Position numbers and translations under genes: made by a program
Notes under the pieces: model-generated
What the model saw: the letters and a program-made list of their open reading frames with translations, nothing else
Told to the model about the DNA's origin: nothing
Database searches by the model: none
From: Pilaira anomala
Taxonomy: Eukaryota; Mucoromycota; Mucoromycetes; Mucorales; Mucoraceae
Assembly: GCA_025716855.1 (NCBI GenBank)
Contig: JAIXMQ010000011.1
Span: 496,001 to 560,000 of the forward strand
DNA length: 64,000 bases
Direction: 5' to 3'
Shown: one piece after another, positions 34,603-48,906 of the stretch
How the letters are laid out: every line of letters begins with the position of its first letter
Position numbering within the stretch: position 1 is the first letter of the stretch

Positions 34603-34659
34603 GTAGTCATGAATATTTTTAAAAAAAATAAAAAAAAAATATATATATATATAAAAAGT

Positions 34660-35620
34660 TCAAATCAAAGCTAATTCCAATGTCCAAGTACGTCTTGCCC
34701 ATAACTTAATGGGCTCATTACATATTTCTACTGTTTTTCCATCCCACCAACATTTTCTCTGCAAATTATAAATTATTATTACAATTATATATATACAAAT
34801 ATATACTTACAGCTGGTTTCCTCCAAAAAAGTAGTAACTTTTGTGCTGTTGCCATATGATTATCTGAACCTGCTGTCTTTAACAAGATTAAACTCATACT
34901 AATAATACAAGTTTTGTTTGGTTCAATTTCACGATGTCCCCATGTATCTTGTCTTGTGAAACCTGCATCACATAACATATCAATCAAATGCTGTTCAGCT
35001 ATATTATTTTCTCTAGCAATATTCTTTTGTAAAGCTGAAAATATTAGATTTTCTTGTTTTAAATATTCCCCTGATGCAAACTTGATTTGAACTAGATCTT
35101 TTTTAGTTTTTGATACTACACAATAGTATTCCAACTCTTCCCGAAGTACTATAATAGGCCTCTTATCTAATAAAGATGGATAATAAGGTGTAGACGTTGT
35201 ATAATTAAAATTTATATCGTGTAGATTATTTTGCATTTCATGCTCTTCTCTACTTTCTTGTGCGTATTGATAGAATTTTAATACATAGTCAAGACAACAA
35301 TAATCAAAGTCAACAAAGGTTGTCATAACTCCTTTATTGCTTTCGTCTGTCTCTTCTTCACTATTATTATTTATTGAGTTGGGATCCGCCCTTCCCAAAA
35401 CAAGTCCATTCGGAAACATGGCAATGAGTAAACTTTCTGGTAGGCTAACTAAAGTGTCTCTATCCACTTTAATACTCATACCGCGTAAATTTAAATCCAA
35501 AATTTGGGGAATTGTATCCGTAGCACTGTTAGTATTCTCGTATTCATCTTCATATTGTTTTGCGGAATAAATCAATTGTTCCTCAGTTCCTTCTCCGTTA
35601 TTATCTGTTGCTGTAACCAT
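34660..35620 (-). CDS. Whi2-like BTB/POZ protein
   Basis: Two exons (35620-34811, 34758-34660) give 909 nt, or 302 aa. The core reads ILDLNLRGMSIKVDRDTLVSLPESLLIAMFPNG, with FVDFDYCCLDYVLKFY and a C-terminal KPARKCWW rebuilt across the intron. This pattern (L-N-LRG...RD.L..LPESLL...FPNG and ARP.RKCWW) marks the fungal Whi2/YDR132C/YLR108C BTB family. Whi2 acts with the phosphatases Psr1/2 in stress response and in lowering TORC1 activity when amino acids are low. The same role here is inferred. An insert rich in N, S, E and T divides the BTB fold. Confidence 0.88.
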
Positions 35621-36025
35621 TGAATAAAAAGAAAGAAGAAAAGGAAAAAAAAAGGGAGATAAATATGATTATTATCTATGATAATGTATGAACATTAAAA
35701 GGGCGCGATTCAACCCTTTATAATGCAGCAATACATTTTGTCTCCGTGTTTTTTTCTCGCCCTTGTCAAAAAGATTTCCTGTATAAATAAAGTTATATTT
35801 CATCTGTATATATCTAACGTATTAGAAATAAATATAATCCATTGTATTGCTCTATGTGTCAAAGTTCCCTTATATAATCTTATATTAAATGTTTGTAACT
35901 ACTTGTAGAAAAAGAAAGCTGGCAATTCAGCTCGAAATATCTATTATAAAAATATAGATACCATTTATAAACAATGCATGAAACATGCAATCTCTCAAAG
36001 GAAAAGTCCTCAAAGTAAGACATCA
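35621..36025. other. Intergenic, Whi2-like gene upstream region
   Basis: No gene is seen. AT-rich sequence ends at the left edge of the second foldback copy. Confidence 0.5.
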
Positions 36026-36705
36026 GGCCTAAAAAAAGGTTTTGTGGTGTTTATAGACCTCTTCACACGGTGTAACGTTACACAGCCTAAAGAAAAGACA
36101 TTGTACATGCACCTCGAACCTTATTAGACACTCCTTTTTTTAGGCTTAAAATGGAAAAAAAAATAAGGATATGGACAAAAATTTCTTTCTTGTCAGATTA
36201 AAGTCATTCTAAATCAATTATTTTAATATACAACATGACATTCAGTCAATGCAGGATATAAAAGTACACCTTTCTATGTAATTAACTTTATTTGTTTAGA
36301 TACAAGAAATATACTTGACCTAACAAAAACCGTAATTTGATTTTGTCACATTAACCATTAACCTTTGTAATAATTTTTACATCATTAGAGAGAGCACAAA
36401 ATCCTACATTAGAAATCTTCAAAATATATGGTCCAAAACCTTCGTAATGTCAAGATATATCCACATTTATAACTTTTGAAAAAATCCAAAGGTCGGGACT
36501 GGCTAATTTTTGCGCAAAAATATACTTTTTTGACTTTTTAGATGATTTGATTGGATTTTTTCCGTTATAAAATAAAAACCTTGGCCATGGTACTTCCTTT
36601 TTCTTTATTAAAAAAACTAATTGGGGCCAGTAAACACGTAACGAAGCGTAGAGACTTTGCTACTGAAATTCAATAATTAGTGTCGAAAGAGCCCATTTTT
36701 TTTAT
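36026..36705. repeat. Half copy of the foldback element
   Basis: From a central hairpin (around GTGTAACGTTACAC at 36082-36095) rightward it matches 21120-21560: AAAATGGAAAAAAAAAT, TTTCTTTCTTGTCAG, ATTAAAGTCAT, AATATACAACATGA, CCTAACAAAAACCGTAATTTGA and AAAATCCAAAGGTCGGGAC. Its right end (CCAGTAAACACGTAACGAAGCGTAGAGACTTTGC region, about 36624-36660) is the inverse of 19493-19535. Only one arm is present, so it is a truncated copy. No coding frame is seen. Confidence 0.8.
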
Positions 36706-37418
36706 AAAAAGAAAACTGCGTGGGTGAAAGAGTTTCCCATATTAGGGAATCCAAGTGGGTGATGTTTAATGGCTCTCATAAATGACATCTCATAACTGTT
36801 CCTATGCTAGCAATCTCAGGAATTGCCGGAAACTTCTTTAAAAGAATATTTAGACATCAATACTTCTTTTTTTTTAGAGCACCAGAGTTTTGTAGTTTGA
36901 CAGAGGGAAAAAAATTATCCTTAAAAAAAAATTTCGGTCATTTAGATTGGAAATATACCCTAGAATCAATATTCTGTCTTTTTAGCAGTTAACATACAAC
37001 CATTTCAACAATCTCCCGAAAAAGAAGCAAAAGAACAATACAATTAAGGAAGTTAATTCTGGAAAAATGCAACTCTTAAAATACGATTTACATTTTAGTT
37101 AAATACAGTTAAGCCAGTCTGTCATCTTTGTTCAAATTTGAGGCTGCAATGCTAACAAAAATTACGGAAAACATCTCTCACGTGCATAAATTTCATTCCT
37201 TTCAGTTCCAGCTATTCAACTTTGTTGATGCATTAATAAAAAAAAAAAATACATAAATAGAGGCAAAATAACTTTAAGACTGATTTAAAATAGGCATTAT
37301 ACAATCAAAGATTTAACTGATAAATAAACAAGGAATGAAAATCGAACTTGTGTGGGGTAATAAAGGTGTATTTGTATTGAATACCAAAAATAAGCTTTTC
37401 TATACCAGTCCTGCTTTT
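36706..37418. other. Intergenic
   Basis: No gene is seen between the foldback half-copy and the 3' end of the mannosidase gene. Confidence 0.5.
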
Positions 37419-39335
<1,917 letters not shown>

Positions 39336-39607
39336 TCTTAAATTATCGATATATAAAAGTGAAAGAAATGAGAATAATAGGACAGAGTCTCTTATATATG
39401 TATGTTATGCATACTTTGATCGGAACGTTTTTTTTTTTTCATTTTACATAGGCAACCAAAGAAATGTTAAGTCTCAACAATGTTATCCATATTGGGTTTA
39501 CTTGCTTAAGATCTTAAGATTCTTTACTGGTAGTTTTTGTAATAGATTTATTTACACTTGAATAACATTGTTAACTTTTTTTATTATACTACAGAATGAT
39601 AAACGAA

Positions 39608-40719
39608 TTAATTTAATGGATCTCCCCACTGATTCTTTCTTGAAGCTCCTCTTTGCATCGATTCCTCTCTCGTACGTGGTAACTCTTCAACATTACCATA
39701 GCTGAACTCTCCACTTTCACGGAGTCTTTGCGCTCTAGCTGCCTTTGCTTTGGCAATTTCAACTACATCGTCAGGATTTTGTTGGGCTTCCATTCTGATT
39801 TTGGACCAAGTATTATTTGGTAAACTTTCAGATCTGACTTTATCCCAAGCACTAGGTTGTTGTTGCTGTTGATTAATACTACGCGTAGTGGCTGCCTCTT
39901 TACGGGTAAGGGGGTCAGATTCATCAGTCATATCAACTTCGCCTCTATTATTTAAAGTAGATGGATCTCTATTTCTATTCCAAGCTATTTACGAGAAAAA
40001 CTAAATTTAATACGCACGTATCTCCTACGCATTGTTTATGTATACTTTACCGCTGTGATTACCACCTTCTTGATACTCTGTATTATCAGGGGAAAACTCA
40101 TCCATTGGGCTCTGAGATTCCTGAATTTCCCTAGTAGTCATTTGGCGTGGTCTAAAGGTAGGTGGAGATCCTCTGTTGCTAGCTCCTTCCGTACCAATTT
40201 GTTGTCTTCCTTTCATAGCTTCTAATCTATGTGACTCAAATTACTCCTCTGTAATTAAAACTTCCATTATTATAAGAATACTTACTGAGCTTCTCGAACT
40301 ACATTAATAATACGCTGAGGATTAGGCAGGCTATTAATTGTTTTCACACCAGCTAAAGCACCAGAAATGACACCCATTTGAGTTCCCATAAGGAATCCGC
40401 CACCCGTCAGAGCAAGCAATTGAATAGGGTTAAACTTTTTCGTTTTAGCTATAGAGAAAAATATATTAGGTCACAGTGTAAACTTAAGTGGAAACTATTA
40501 TACCTAAAAGGAAGGCAGTAGTGGCCCCAACTATACCACCAGTATAAGCTACAAAGTAATGTTAATAAATTTATTGGCCGTTTTTATTTCTTTCGTCTTA
40601 CAATGAGTTTGGAGCTGTTCTCTGGCTGTGTCAATAGCCTTTATTTCTTGCTCGGTTAGTTCGTGTTCTTTTACTTTCTCGCGAACGCGTGCATAAACAT
40701 CATCGTTAATGGCAGACAT
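39608..40719 (-). CDS. Unknown protein with glycine-rich membrane hairpin
   Basis: Five exons (40719-40602, 40548-40504, 40448-40286, 40226-40051, 39984-39608) sum to 879 nt, or 292 aa. After a charged N-terminus (MSAINDDVYARVREKVKEHE), two Gly-rich hydrophobic stretches follow: GGIVGATTAFLLA and LLALTGGGFLMGTQMGVISGALAG. They could form a hairpin in a membrane. The remaining half is hydrophilic and disordered, with RQ-, SPMDEFSPDN- and Gln-rich pieces, then helical segments DVVEIAKAKAARAQRLRESG and a tail KNQWGDPLN. The general plan recalls small mitochondrial proteins such as OCIA-type, but no family-specific motif was recognised. Exon phases agree at every junction, so the gene itself is well supported. 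Confidence 0.8.
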
Positions 40720-41830
40720 ATTATTTCTACTGTAAAAGAAATGTTAAGTGGGTTAGATAATTCGTGCAGGGTAATTTTCTGGACGGACATTTTTCATAAT
40801 TTCTCAAGCTTTCATATTCCGTCTTAAGTATCACCGTTATTCATCCCATAATTCAAGCTTTCTTGTTTTTATGATCGCCTGCACTACTGTATTATACAAA
40901 CCTCCTATTTTTTTACAAGAGCATCTGGACCATTATTGCTGCTTATAGATATAAATAAAAAACAAAAGAAAGCAAGTCTGTAGTTTGAAGTGAAGTTCTC
41001 ACATTCAACAATTACTACGGACTAAGACAATTTATTTCTTGTACTCCTTTTATGTATGATAAATAAGAGCTTTCTAAGAACCATCGTTGCATATTTGTGC
41101 AACATGACAATGTAATCGAAGCAGTGTGAAAATAATGACACAAACTACTGCTTCATGCGTTAAGAATTAATAGTTTTCTATTTACTTATTATTTCAATAT
41201 TCTCAGTAGATTTCGATATTATCTTTCTGTCTTTATGTGTACATACGTATATGAGATTTTAGTAACTTTTTGATCATTGTTAACAGATAAGTCCTGATGA
41301 AGATAAAAGTACTGCCAAAAAATAATTCGGAAGTAAAACAATCAGTATATAGATTATTACTTTTGGAATTCTATAATACATCGATTCTAATATTCTTGCA
41401 AAAAAAACTATGCACAATTAAAGATGATTTATTCACCTTGAAAAATAAATAAAAGCGACTTTCAGCTATTTCTGAAGAGTTTGGCATGGGTAGATACTTT
41501 TTTTTAAAGATTTATCACTTGTTTTTATTAGAAGAAAAAGATACATATAGGGGAGGGGAAAACGCAAAGAGTTTCTCTTCCGAATGCTTGTCTGAAAGCG
41601 CCTTTGAGACATATCCAAATATGGATACAAAACCTTTGTTTTGAGTGGCTTGATACAGACCGGTCCGAATAGTATCTTTCTAAATTGCCGGATCAGAACG
41701 AGTTGATGGGGGAGATGGGGGGAGTAAATAAAAAACCACCCCTCCCCCACCTGTTTTCGGTCACAGCAGCGTGCGATAAATTGGGCAAAAAAACGCTATG
41801 GATGAACTGTCTTTCCCCATTTGACGAGTC
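40720..41830. other. Intergenic, upstream of eS6
   Basis: No gene is seen. Just upstream of the eS6 ATG lies a GC-rich purine/pyrimidine block (GGGGGGAGTAAATAAAAAAC then CCACCCCTCCCCC, about 41709-41748), which may be a promoter element of this highly expressed gene. Confidence 0.55.
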
Positions 41831-43105
41831 ATGAAGGTGTGTAAAAAAACAAGATATATAAAAAAAGAGAAAGAGGAAACATATCATCCAACAAGCGAAT
41901 TAGATGGATGGATGATATCGATTTTGTCTCTTTTTTTTCTGCCTTGACATTGTCAAGGACATGTACTTATATTTCTTTTTATTTTAGTTGAACATCGCCA
42001 ACCCAGCCACTGGCTGCCAAAAGTTGATTGAAATCGAAGACGAACGTCGTCTGTAAGTAATTACCTTGACTTGATTCCTTGTTTACTTTTTAAAAAACAG
42101 AGATTAAAGCTGGAGGAGGAAAGGAAAAAAACTGGAAGTAGACAACTTAATTATTTCACAACTAAACACCACAACGTATTATAAAAACAACAGTTATCAA
42201 ATACATAATCCCATTAGACTTCGCCCAACACCACGACATTATTTTCAAAATTCATAACCAACGAGAAATGCAAACAGATTAATCGCGAAACTTGCTTTTT
42301 TTTTTTTCTTCTCCAATGGAATCGTGTTTTTAAAAAGCGAATCAAAGGAATCACATGTTTAATTTGCGTATTAATTTGTTTATTTTCTAGTCGTGGTTTC
42401 TATGATAAGCGTATGGCCCAAGAGGTCTCTGGTGACTCCCTCGGTGGTGAGTTCAAGGGTTACACTTTCCGTATCTCTGGTGGTAACGATAAGCAAGGTT
42501 TCCCCATGAAGCAAGGTGTCCTTTTACCTTACCGTGTCAAGCTTTTGATGTCCAAGGGTCACTCTTGTTATCGTCCCCGTCGTACTGGTGAGCGTAAGAG
42601 AAAGTCTGTCCGTGGTTGTATCGTCGGTTCTGACCTCTCTGTCTTATCTCTTGTTGTTGTTAAGCAAGGTGAACAAGACATTCCCGGTCTCACTGATACC
42701 ACCATCCCTAAGCGTCTTGGTCCCAAGCGTGCTTCCAAGATCAGAAAGTTCTTTGTATGTATATCTAGTAAATAGCATAGCTGATACGATATTAACCGTT
42801 AATTATATTTTTAGAACTTAACCAAGGAAGATGATGTCCGTAAGTATGTTATTCGTCGTGAGGTTCAACCTAAGGGTGAAGGCAAGAAGGCTTACACCAA
42901 GGCCCCCAAGATCCAACGTCTTGTTACCCCCCTTACCCTCCAACGTAAGAGACACAGACAAGCTCTCAAGCGCAGAAGAGCTGAGGCTTCTCGTGAAGCT
43001 GAATCCGAGTACAAGCAATTGCTCGCTAAGCGTGTTAAGGAAACCAAGGAAAAGAAGATCGAACGTCGTCGTACTTCTTCCATGCAAAAGTCTGCTTCCG
43101 CTTAA
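41831..43105 (+). CDS. RPS6: Ribosomal protein eS6
   Basis: Four exons (41831-41836, 41988-42052, 42391-42754, 42815-43105) sum to 726 nt, or 241 aa. The first coding exon is only ATGAAG. Splicing its GTGTGT donor to 41988 gives [20 protein letters not shown], the exact eS6 start. Later motifs are [52 protein letters not shown] and the basic C-terminus with RRRTSS, the site of S6-kinase phosphorylation. The two 5' introns are long for this window (151 and 338 bp), as is common in fungal ribosomal protein genes. Codon use is strongly biased. Its stop is 91 bp from the stop of the convergent BTB gene. Confidence 0.97.
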
Positions 43106-43196
43106 ATGTCCCTACTCTAAACATTTTAATTAATAATAATAAAATTATCATTTTGTTTTGGGAACTTCAATATACGTATTATTTATTTAATGTTTT

Positions 43197-45580
43197 TTAG
43201 ACATGACCCATTACTACTGTAAACTTTAATGATGGTCCGGAAGAACTACTATTCTTTTGCCGCTCAACATTGCTTAAAGCAGATTTGATTGTTCGAAGAT
43301 CGTAAGTACTTTGCAAGTATTGCAATTGATTAGAAGTTTGTGGGGTATAAATTAAAGGTGGTGGTGGGGGCTGGGAAGACGAATTATCTATATCATTCTC
43401 ATCTGGTGGAGGTGCTGTTGTATTACCATCTTCATCGGCGCATAATGTAGTGCTTCGCCAGCCCTGGAAAAAAAGTTAATTTTACAGATGCATATCTCTT
43501 TTGTGTTGTTTAGCTTTAATTTACCCAACTCTGTAATACAGAAAAGTTATCAGGACTACTTTGGAATAGAGTTAATGTGTGTTTAGGACCTCTTGATGGA
43601 CAGTATATTTTAAACCATGTTTTCACTACTTTTCGTTTATCAGAATATCTTGAGAAAGACCAAGAATCTGGTGTACCGGATGAAGGTGTAGGAAGTCTGA
43701 AATTCGGGTCAGAGGAAGAGTGTGGCGCATGTTGCTGAACGTCATCTGAACGCCGACAGCTGTGATGAGATTGTTGTTGTGGAACAGATTGTCTGTGAAG
43801 GTACACACCCAGTTGTAAAATCCCTTTACGCTGTGATCGAGTTTTTTGTATGTACATGTTCCAGTTTGATCTATGTTAATATTTTAAATGAGATTATAAA
43901 AGCATAAAGAAAATTATTATATTTACCCTGCATAGAAAACTGCGTCAGAGTATACACGCATACTATACTTGATGGCATTGACATCAGCAAACTCTACACT
44001 AAATCGAAACGGTGGATAAACAGAATATTCTTCTATAAGTGAATTATGGTGCGAAAATTTCTTATTACTATTAGCAACCGATATAGAGGGAGAACCTAAA
44101 GAGGCACTAGATTCACCTGAATACGTTGTTGTATCATCTGTTGGTATCAGATAGTATTTCCCTGATAAGTTTTTTTTTACTTCGTCCCCTTCTGCTTCGC
44201 AACAGTCGTTATAGCTATTATCTTCGTCTTTTTTCTTATCGGTATTCTCTTTCCTAGTAGCAGCAGCACCTGAGCTACTATTTCTATTAGTAACGGCTGA
44301 AACTGTCATATTCAATTGAACATCATTTTCTGAAGCAGATTCAATTTTAGATCGTAACTTCACTTGAAGCCATAGCGCTTCTTTGAGAACTTCTTCAGAA
44401 ACTAATCGCTGTTTTGTTAGAGGATGCATGTCAGTCTGTATAGATTCGAGCTGTTCAAAAGTCATGTGCATATAATATATAGAATGCGATAAAATATGGC
44501 AATTAGGGTTTGTATCTAAGTCTGTTAAGATAAATGAAGATGGAGATATGATATATGCTTCATATCTGGCTTGAATGATTTTTTTTGCGAAACAATATCT
44601 TTCGTATTCACTAAATTTCATGATTCAAATTATTTTTTTTTTTAATGAAACCAGTTATTGGAGCGTATTTGCATTTACATTTACCTTGGGACCCAAAAAG
44701 CATCACTTTCAATAACCTTTTGTAGCCAATTAATAGGTAAAGAAACTAAAACATCATAATCCATACTATAGGCTTCTCGACATAAAAATGTAAAAATAGC
44801 ATCACATATACGCTCACTTCCTTGAATCATTAGGCTATCAGCAAATATTAGGTAGCTTATTACATTTTGGTGGTTTAAACTCTTGAGAATATAATTCACA
44901 CAAATGCCACACACATCAAGTTGAAAATAAGAGCTTGTAGCTAAAATCTGTCGGACATTTGCCTGTGTTATTAATGGATCATCAATTTTACCATAGAGGT
45001 ATTCTAAGACAAACTGAAATGATTCGGCAGTGATAAAAGGATTATCATCAAAATGCAAAGTGACCTGACACGAGTTTGCTTCTTGAAATCCGCCCTGCAA
45101 AAGTAATTTAAAGTACGAATTTTGATCCAGAATTAAACGATGTAAATTATATGTCTTGTCCCAGGTTGGTACATATACCCTGATGTCGCTTCCAATGCCT
45201 TCCGAAAGACCTCTCTTTAGGATATGTTTACAAAGCATTAATGAATGCTTTCGCCAGTCATATTTGGAACTGTCGCCTATCTGACCCTGTGAATTAAAAT
45301 CATTGTAACTTGGATTGTTATTAAACTGAGAACTGCTAGGACTGGAACTATTTGAAGAAGTAGACTTAGTTTCAAAGGGAATACCAAATTCTGAATAAGG
45401 TGTGTTTATTGTCAGCCAAGGGTGATCAGTTACTTTTGGAGTTGATTGAGAACGATGGTGATTCTGGGCTGGTTGAGTTGGTGAATTCTCTAAACCTCTG
45501 GTAAATAACCTCATGACTTGAATAGAGCCGGTTTGTCCCCTTCTCGTGCTTTCGCGTCTGTTTACAGTAGCATCTTCCAT
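43197..45580 (-). CDS. Large BTB/POZ domain protein
   Basis: Four exons (45580-44685, 44610-43927, 43870-43525, 43463-43197) sum to 2193 nt, or 730 aa. The N-terminus is Ser/Asn-rich. The BTB domain lies at about 125-240: SDIRVYVPTWDKTYNLHRLIL, YFKLLLQGGFQE, ITAESFQFVLEYLYG. A BACK-like helical region follows (VRQILATSSYFQLDVCGIC). A later domain has PPFRFSVEFADV and RVYSDAVFYAG, then WNMYIQK, with a WFKIYCPSRGPKHTLTLFQS strand pair. This organisation is found in fungal BTB proteins related to germ-cell-less/KLHL-type factors, which may be adaptors for Cullin-3 ligases; targets are unknown. Low-complexity inserts (Ser, Pro, Asn) sit between the domains. Confidence 0.88.
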
Positions 45581-46460
45581 TTATGTTTTGGATAAAAAGA
45601 AGAAGAAAAAATTAACTCGAATGCACTCTTTAAGTATTCCCTGTTAATACACGTGACCCATATAATATTGATCATTGCTTATACTATGGAATATTTACTA
45701 AAGTGAAAAAACCCTCATTCAGAATAAAGAACAACTCGTTTTTTATAGTCATATTTCATTAAGCGTTATATGTATCGCCCGGGGATTCGATCTTTTACGT
45801 AGTATATATTCTATATAATAATTGGATTTTCTTCCCATCTCTGGAAATAGCGTGAACTAGAGAAACATTACTCTTCTTGCTATGAAGACTTGAGTTAATT
45901 AAATGGTGTTTGTTGTAAATAGAATGCTAATAGCACCATTCAGCTGATGGTTTCTAAAAAGAGAGTGATTAAACCAAAACTGGCAATAACTGGAGTGCAT
46001 TTTACAAAATATTACCCACTGAATTACACACAAATTTAATTCATAAAACCCTTAGGTTGTTATAGTGATTATACAGAAAATTTTCAGTACATCTGTTTTA
46101 TTAAAAGGTTCGATGATATATATACTCATATTTCCAAATGGTCCTATTTGCGTTCTTCCTTTTTACTTTAAAAATAGTGGTAATTAGGTTTTGAATGCTT
46201 TGAAAGAAAAATATCTTTATTTTGATACATATACGATGCTCTGCTTTATTGCCATTCAATAAAAAAGGAATATCCTTGCTATGTCTCATCTTATAACTTA
46301 TGTAAGAGTGGTACTTTTTTTATAACAGACAATCAAGTGAATACAAGGCAGCAGTATGAGCACCACTCTTAAGATTCTCCAAAAAACAAATCATTTTGAA
46401 CATACATAATACCTAGCAAAACTTTGTGTAACAATAGCAATCAACGCAGCAAAAATATAT
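45581..46460. other. Intergenic, upstream of BTB gene
   Basis: No gene is seen. Short open frames are not supported. Confidence 0.5.
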
Positions 46461-46544
46461 TAGTATCTGTGGGGTTTGAACCCACGCCCTCTATCGAGGA
46501 GGGGATCTTAAGTCCACCGCCTTAGACCACTCGGCCAAGATACT
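46461..46544 (-). tRNA. trnL-TAA: tRNA-Leu (anticodon TAA)
   Basis: Read on the minus strand, an 84-nt cloverleaf starts AGTATCT and ends AGATACT plus discriminator A, a full 7-bp acceptor stem. The D arm GCCGAGTGGTCTAAGGC contains the A box, the anticodon loop is CTTAAGA (anticodon TAA), the long variable arm (CCCTCC...AGAGGGC) marks a class II Leu tRNA, and GGTTCAAACCC is the B box and T arm. Five T residues follow the 3' end as Pol III terminator. No intron is present. It decodes TTA, a frequent codon in this AT-rich genome. Confidence 0.97.
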
Positions 46545-48906
46545 ATTTGATATTGATTTTTAAATAAATAATTATATATTTACTAAAATGTTTAATTGTT
46601 TATCACGTGATATACACGTGATTACTTAGTTAATATGCATGTAGAAATTGAATTTTCAAGTTTTCTTTCAGTTTAATTTTCTTTTCATCTATGTTCTTTA
46701 CATCTCCCATCTTATTGTATTTTTAATCCTATTATTAAAAATCAGATATAGTGATATAGATAAAAAGGAAAAGGAGGAGGTTGAATCGATATACTGCTAT
46801 TTTTTTATTTACTTGTTATTTTTCTTCCTGCTGTATGGTATCCGTATTTCTTAAAGCTAGAGTTAAAATTTTATTTTTTGAAATAAATAATCATTTAGGG
46901 TATGTCAAAATGAACACAGACCCTAATTCGTACTTAGTAAAGGAATAATGTATTCGGTACTAGTAATAGTCGTTCAATTTGCATCGAGACTAGTACCAGT
47001 AAATATTTTTTATTTATTAATATGGTTGTGATTTATTGTTATGATCATGTTTGAATATATGCAATATTTCTTTTTCTACGGTCAAGATATTGATAATGGT
47101 ATACAATATTAAACATGCATATATTTTAATGATGATATGGCAGGTTAGGTTAAATATGGTCGACAACTCGAAAGAGTAAGCTTTTTTTATTCAAAAACAG
47201 AAGAGTTGGGTAGAGCTTCTTCATTTAAACCCATTAGAAAAGATCGCCCTTTCCAAACACAATTATCAAGGTATTCAAAATATATATAACTGGTTATTAT
47301 TTTAGTTTTGAGTCTTACTTACTTAATACACCAGCCCTAATAAGTCTCTTCTCATTAATTACTGATTATCCACAGATCTGTTATTCAAGGTAGTACATTC
47401 ACTACTGCGAAATAATAACGAGATGCTCTTGAATATAGTTTCTTAATGCAAATCCTTTTTACCATTTTGTAAAAGTAACAAACTAAATCAGAGATTAATA
47501 AATTAACTAAAGGAAAATCTGTTTTTATTCTGAAAGCTCTTGTAATTTTTATTTATGTCTTTCTACGACGCTTTTATTCATTCTATAATTTTCACTTCTT
47601 CGTTACAAAACTAGTCCAACCAATTAGTTTCGGGAAGTTTTCTTTTTCATAACATGCTACAGCGTTCATACTTCATAAATAAAGCCTTCATTCGTTATAT
47701 TTTCTTCTGCTTCTTTCTGCGTAACTGTCTTCTTCATTATTAAAACGAGGAGTATTAACTTCTTTTCTGTAAAGAAATTTGTAGAAAAAAGACAGAAAAG
47801 GGCTCAAATGTTAACATGTAAATATTATTAGATTGATACATAGTTAGATAATAGTGGGATTCATTTCTAGTCGTCCCACTGTTGGGATGAATTTAATATC
47901 AGCCAATTAAATTACTCTCCCACTCATTAGAAATGAAACCCATTCATCCCATTTTTACAAATAAAAAGGAGTTATTGAACTTTATACGTAAGCGAGATTC
48001 AAGCTTTTCTCTCAGAAGCTGTTTGGGGCTTCTAGTCATTTCAAGTGATGTAGTAGTGTTAAAAGTAAAGTTTATTATATGTAAACAAGAACTGTTATTG
48101 GTCGCATAACTCACAGATTCGTAGAATCAAACAATCGTCAATCCGGACACTCTTAACTCTTTCTCTCACAAATACAAGCCTTTTCTATTCGTTCTCTTTC
48201 TTTATCGGGAAACTCAGGTTCTATTTCTTTAGATCAGTGATTTTGTGAACGTTTTTGTTTCATATTATCATGACTCGAACCGCCCAGAGAGATGTAATTA
48301 TATCTCTAACTATATACCTAGCTCTCTTCATGGACAATGGAGGCAATGCCTAACCTTATTTCTTCAATTGAGAAGACAGTTTTAATTTATGTATGATTAA
48401 ATCAAAATTTATCGTTGTTTTTTACTTTATATGCTTACTGCTCTTTACTGCAATAATTCTTTTGTTTCCAGATATTTAAATAAATTATTCCATGCATTAA
48501 TAATGGTTCAGGTACACTACTGGCAAATAATACATAAATAATAAGCACTTATTTTAAATTCTCATCTCAAGAGTTTATACATCAGCATTTCCATCAAACT
48601 CATTAACTTGTAATCATACTTTATTGCTCGTTTTTTTTTTTTCACAATATCCATTTTGTTTTGTATTAGTGTGGCTGATATTGTTTCTATGCATGTGTTT
48701 TCTAAGCTCAGTAAAATGCAAAAGTTTCATGCGTTCCGTATATCTGATCTACTTCCACTAAATAATGCGTTTCTTTTCATTCAAATTGCTTCTCTCCAAA
48801 TCCAATTCAAGGTTTATATTTATATAATGTATGTACAGCAAAAAGGTTTAATTTGTTTTTATTCCTTTTATTTAAATCAGTCCAAAGAAAATATACAGTA
48901 GATATT
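46545..48906. other. Intergenic, 2.4 kb
   Basis: No protein gene is seen. It holds an imperfect inverted repeat near 47850-47965 (GGGATTCATTTCTA ... TTAGAAATGAAACCC, with two GGGATGAAT-type blocks) and, near 48270-48330, a tRNA-like B box with an adjacent stem on the minus strand. Confidence 0.5.
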
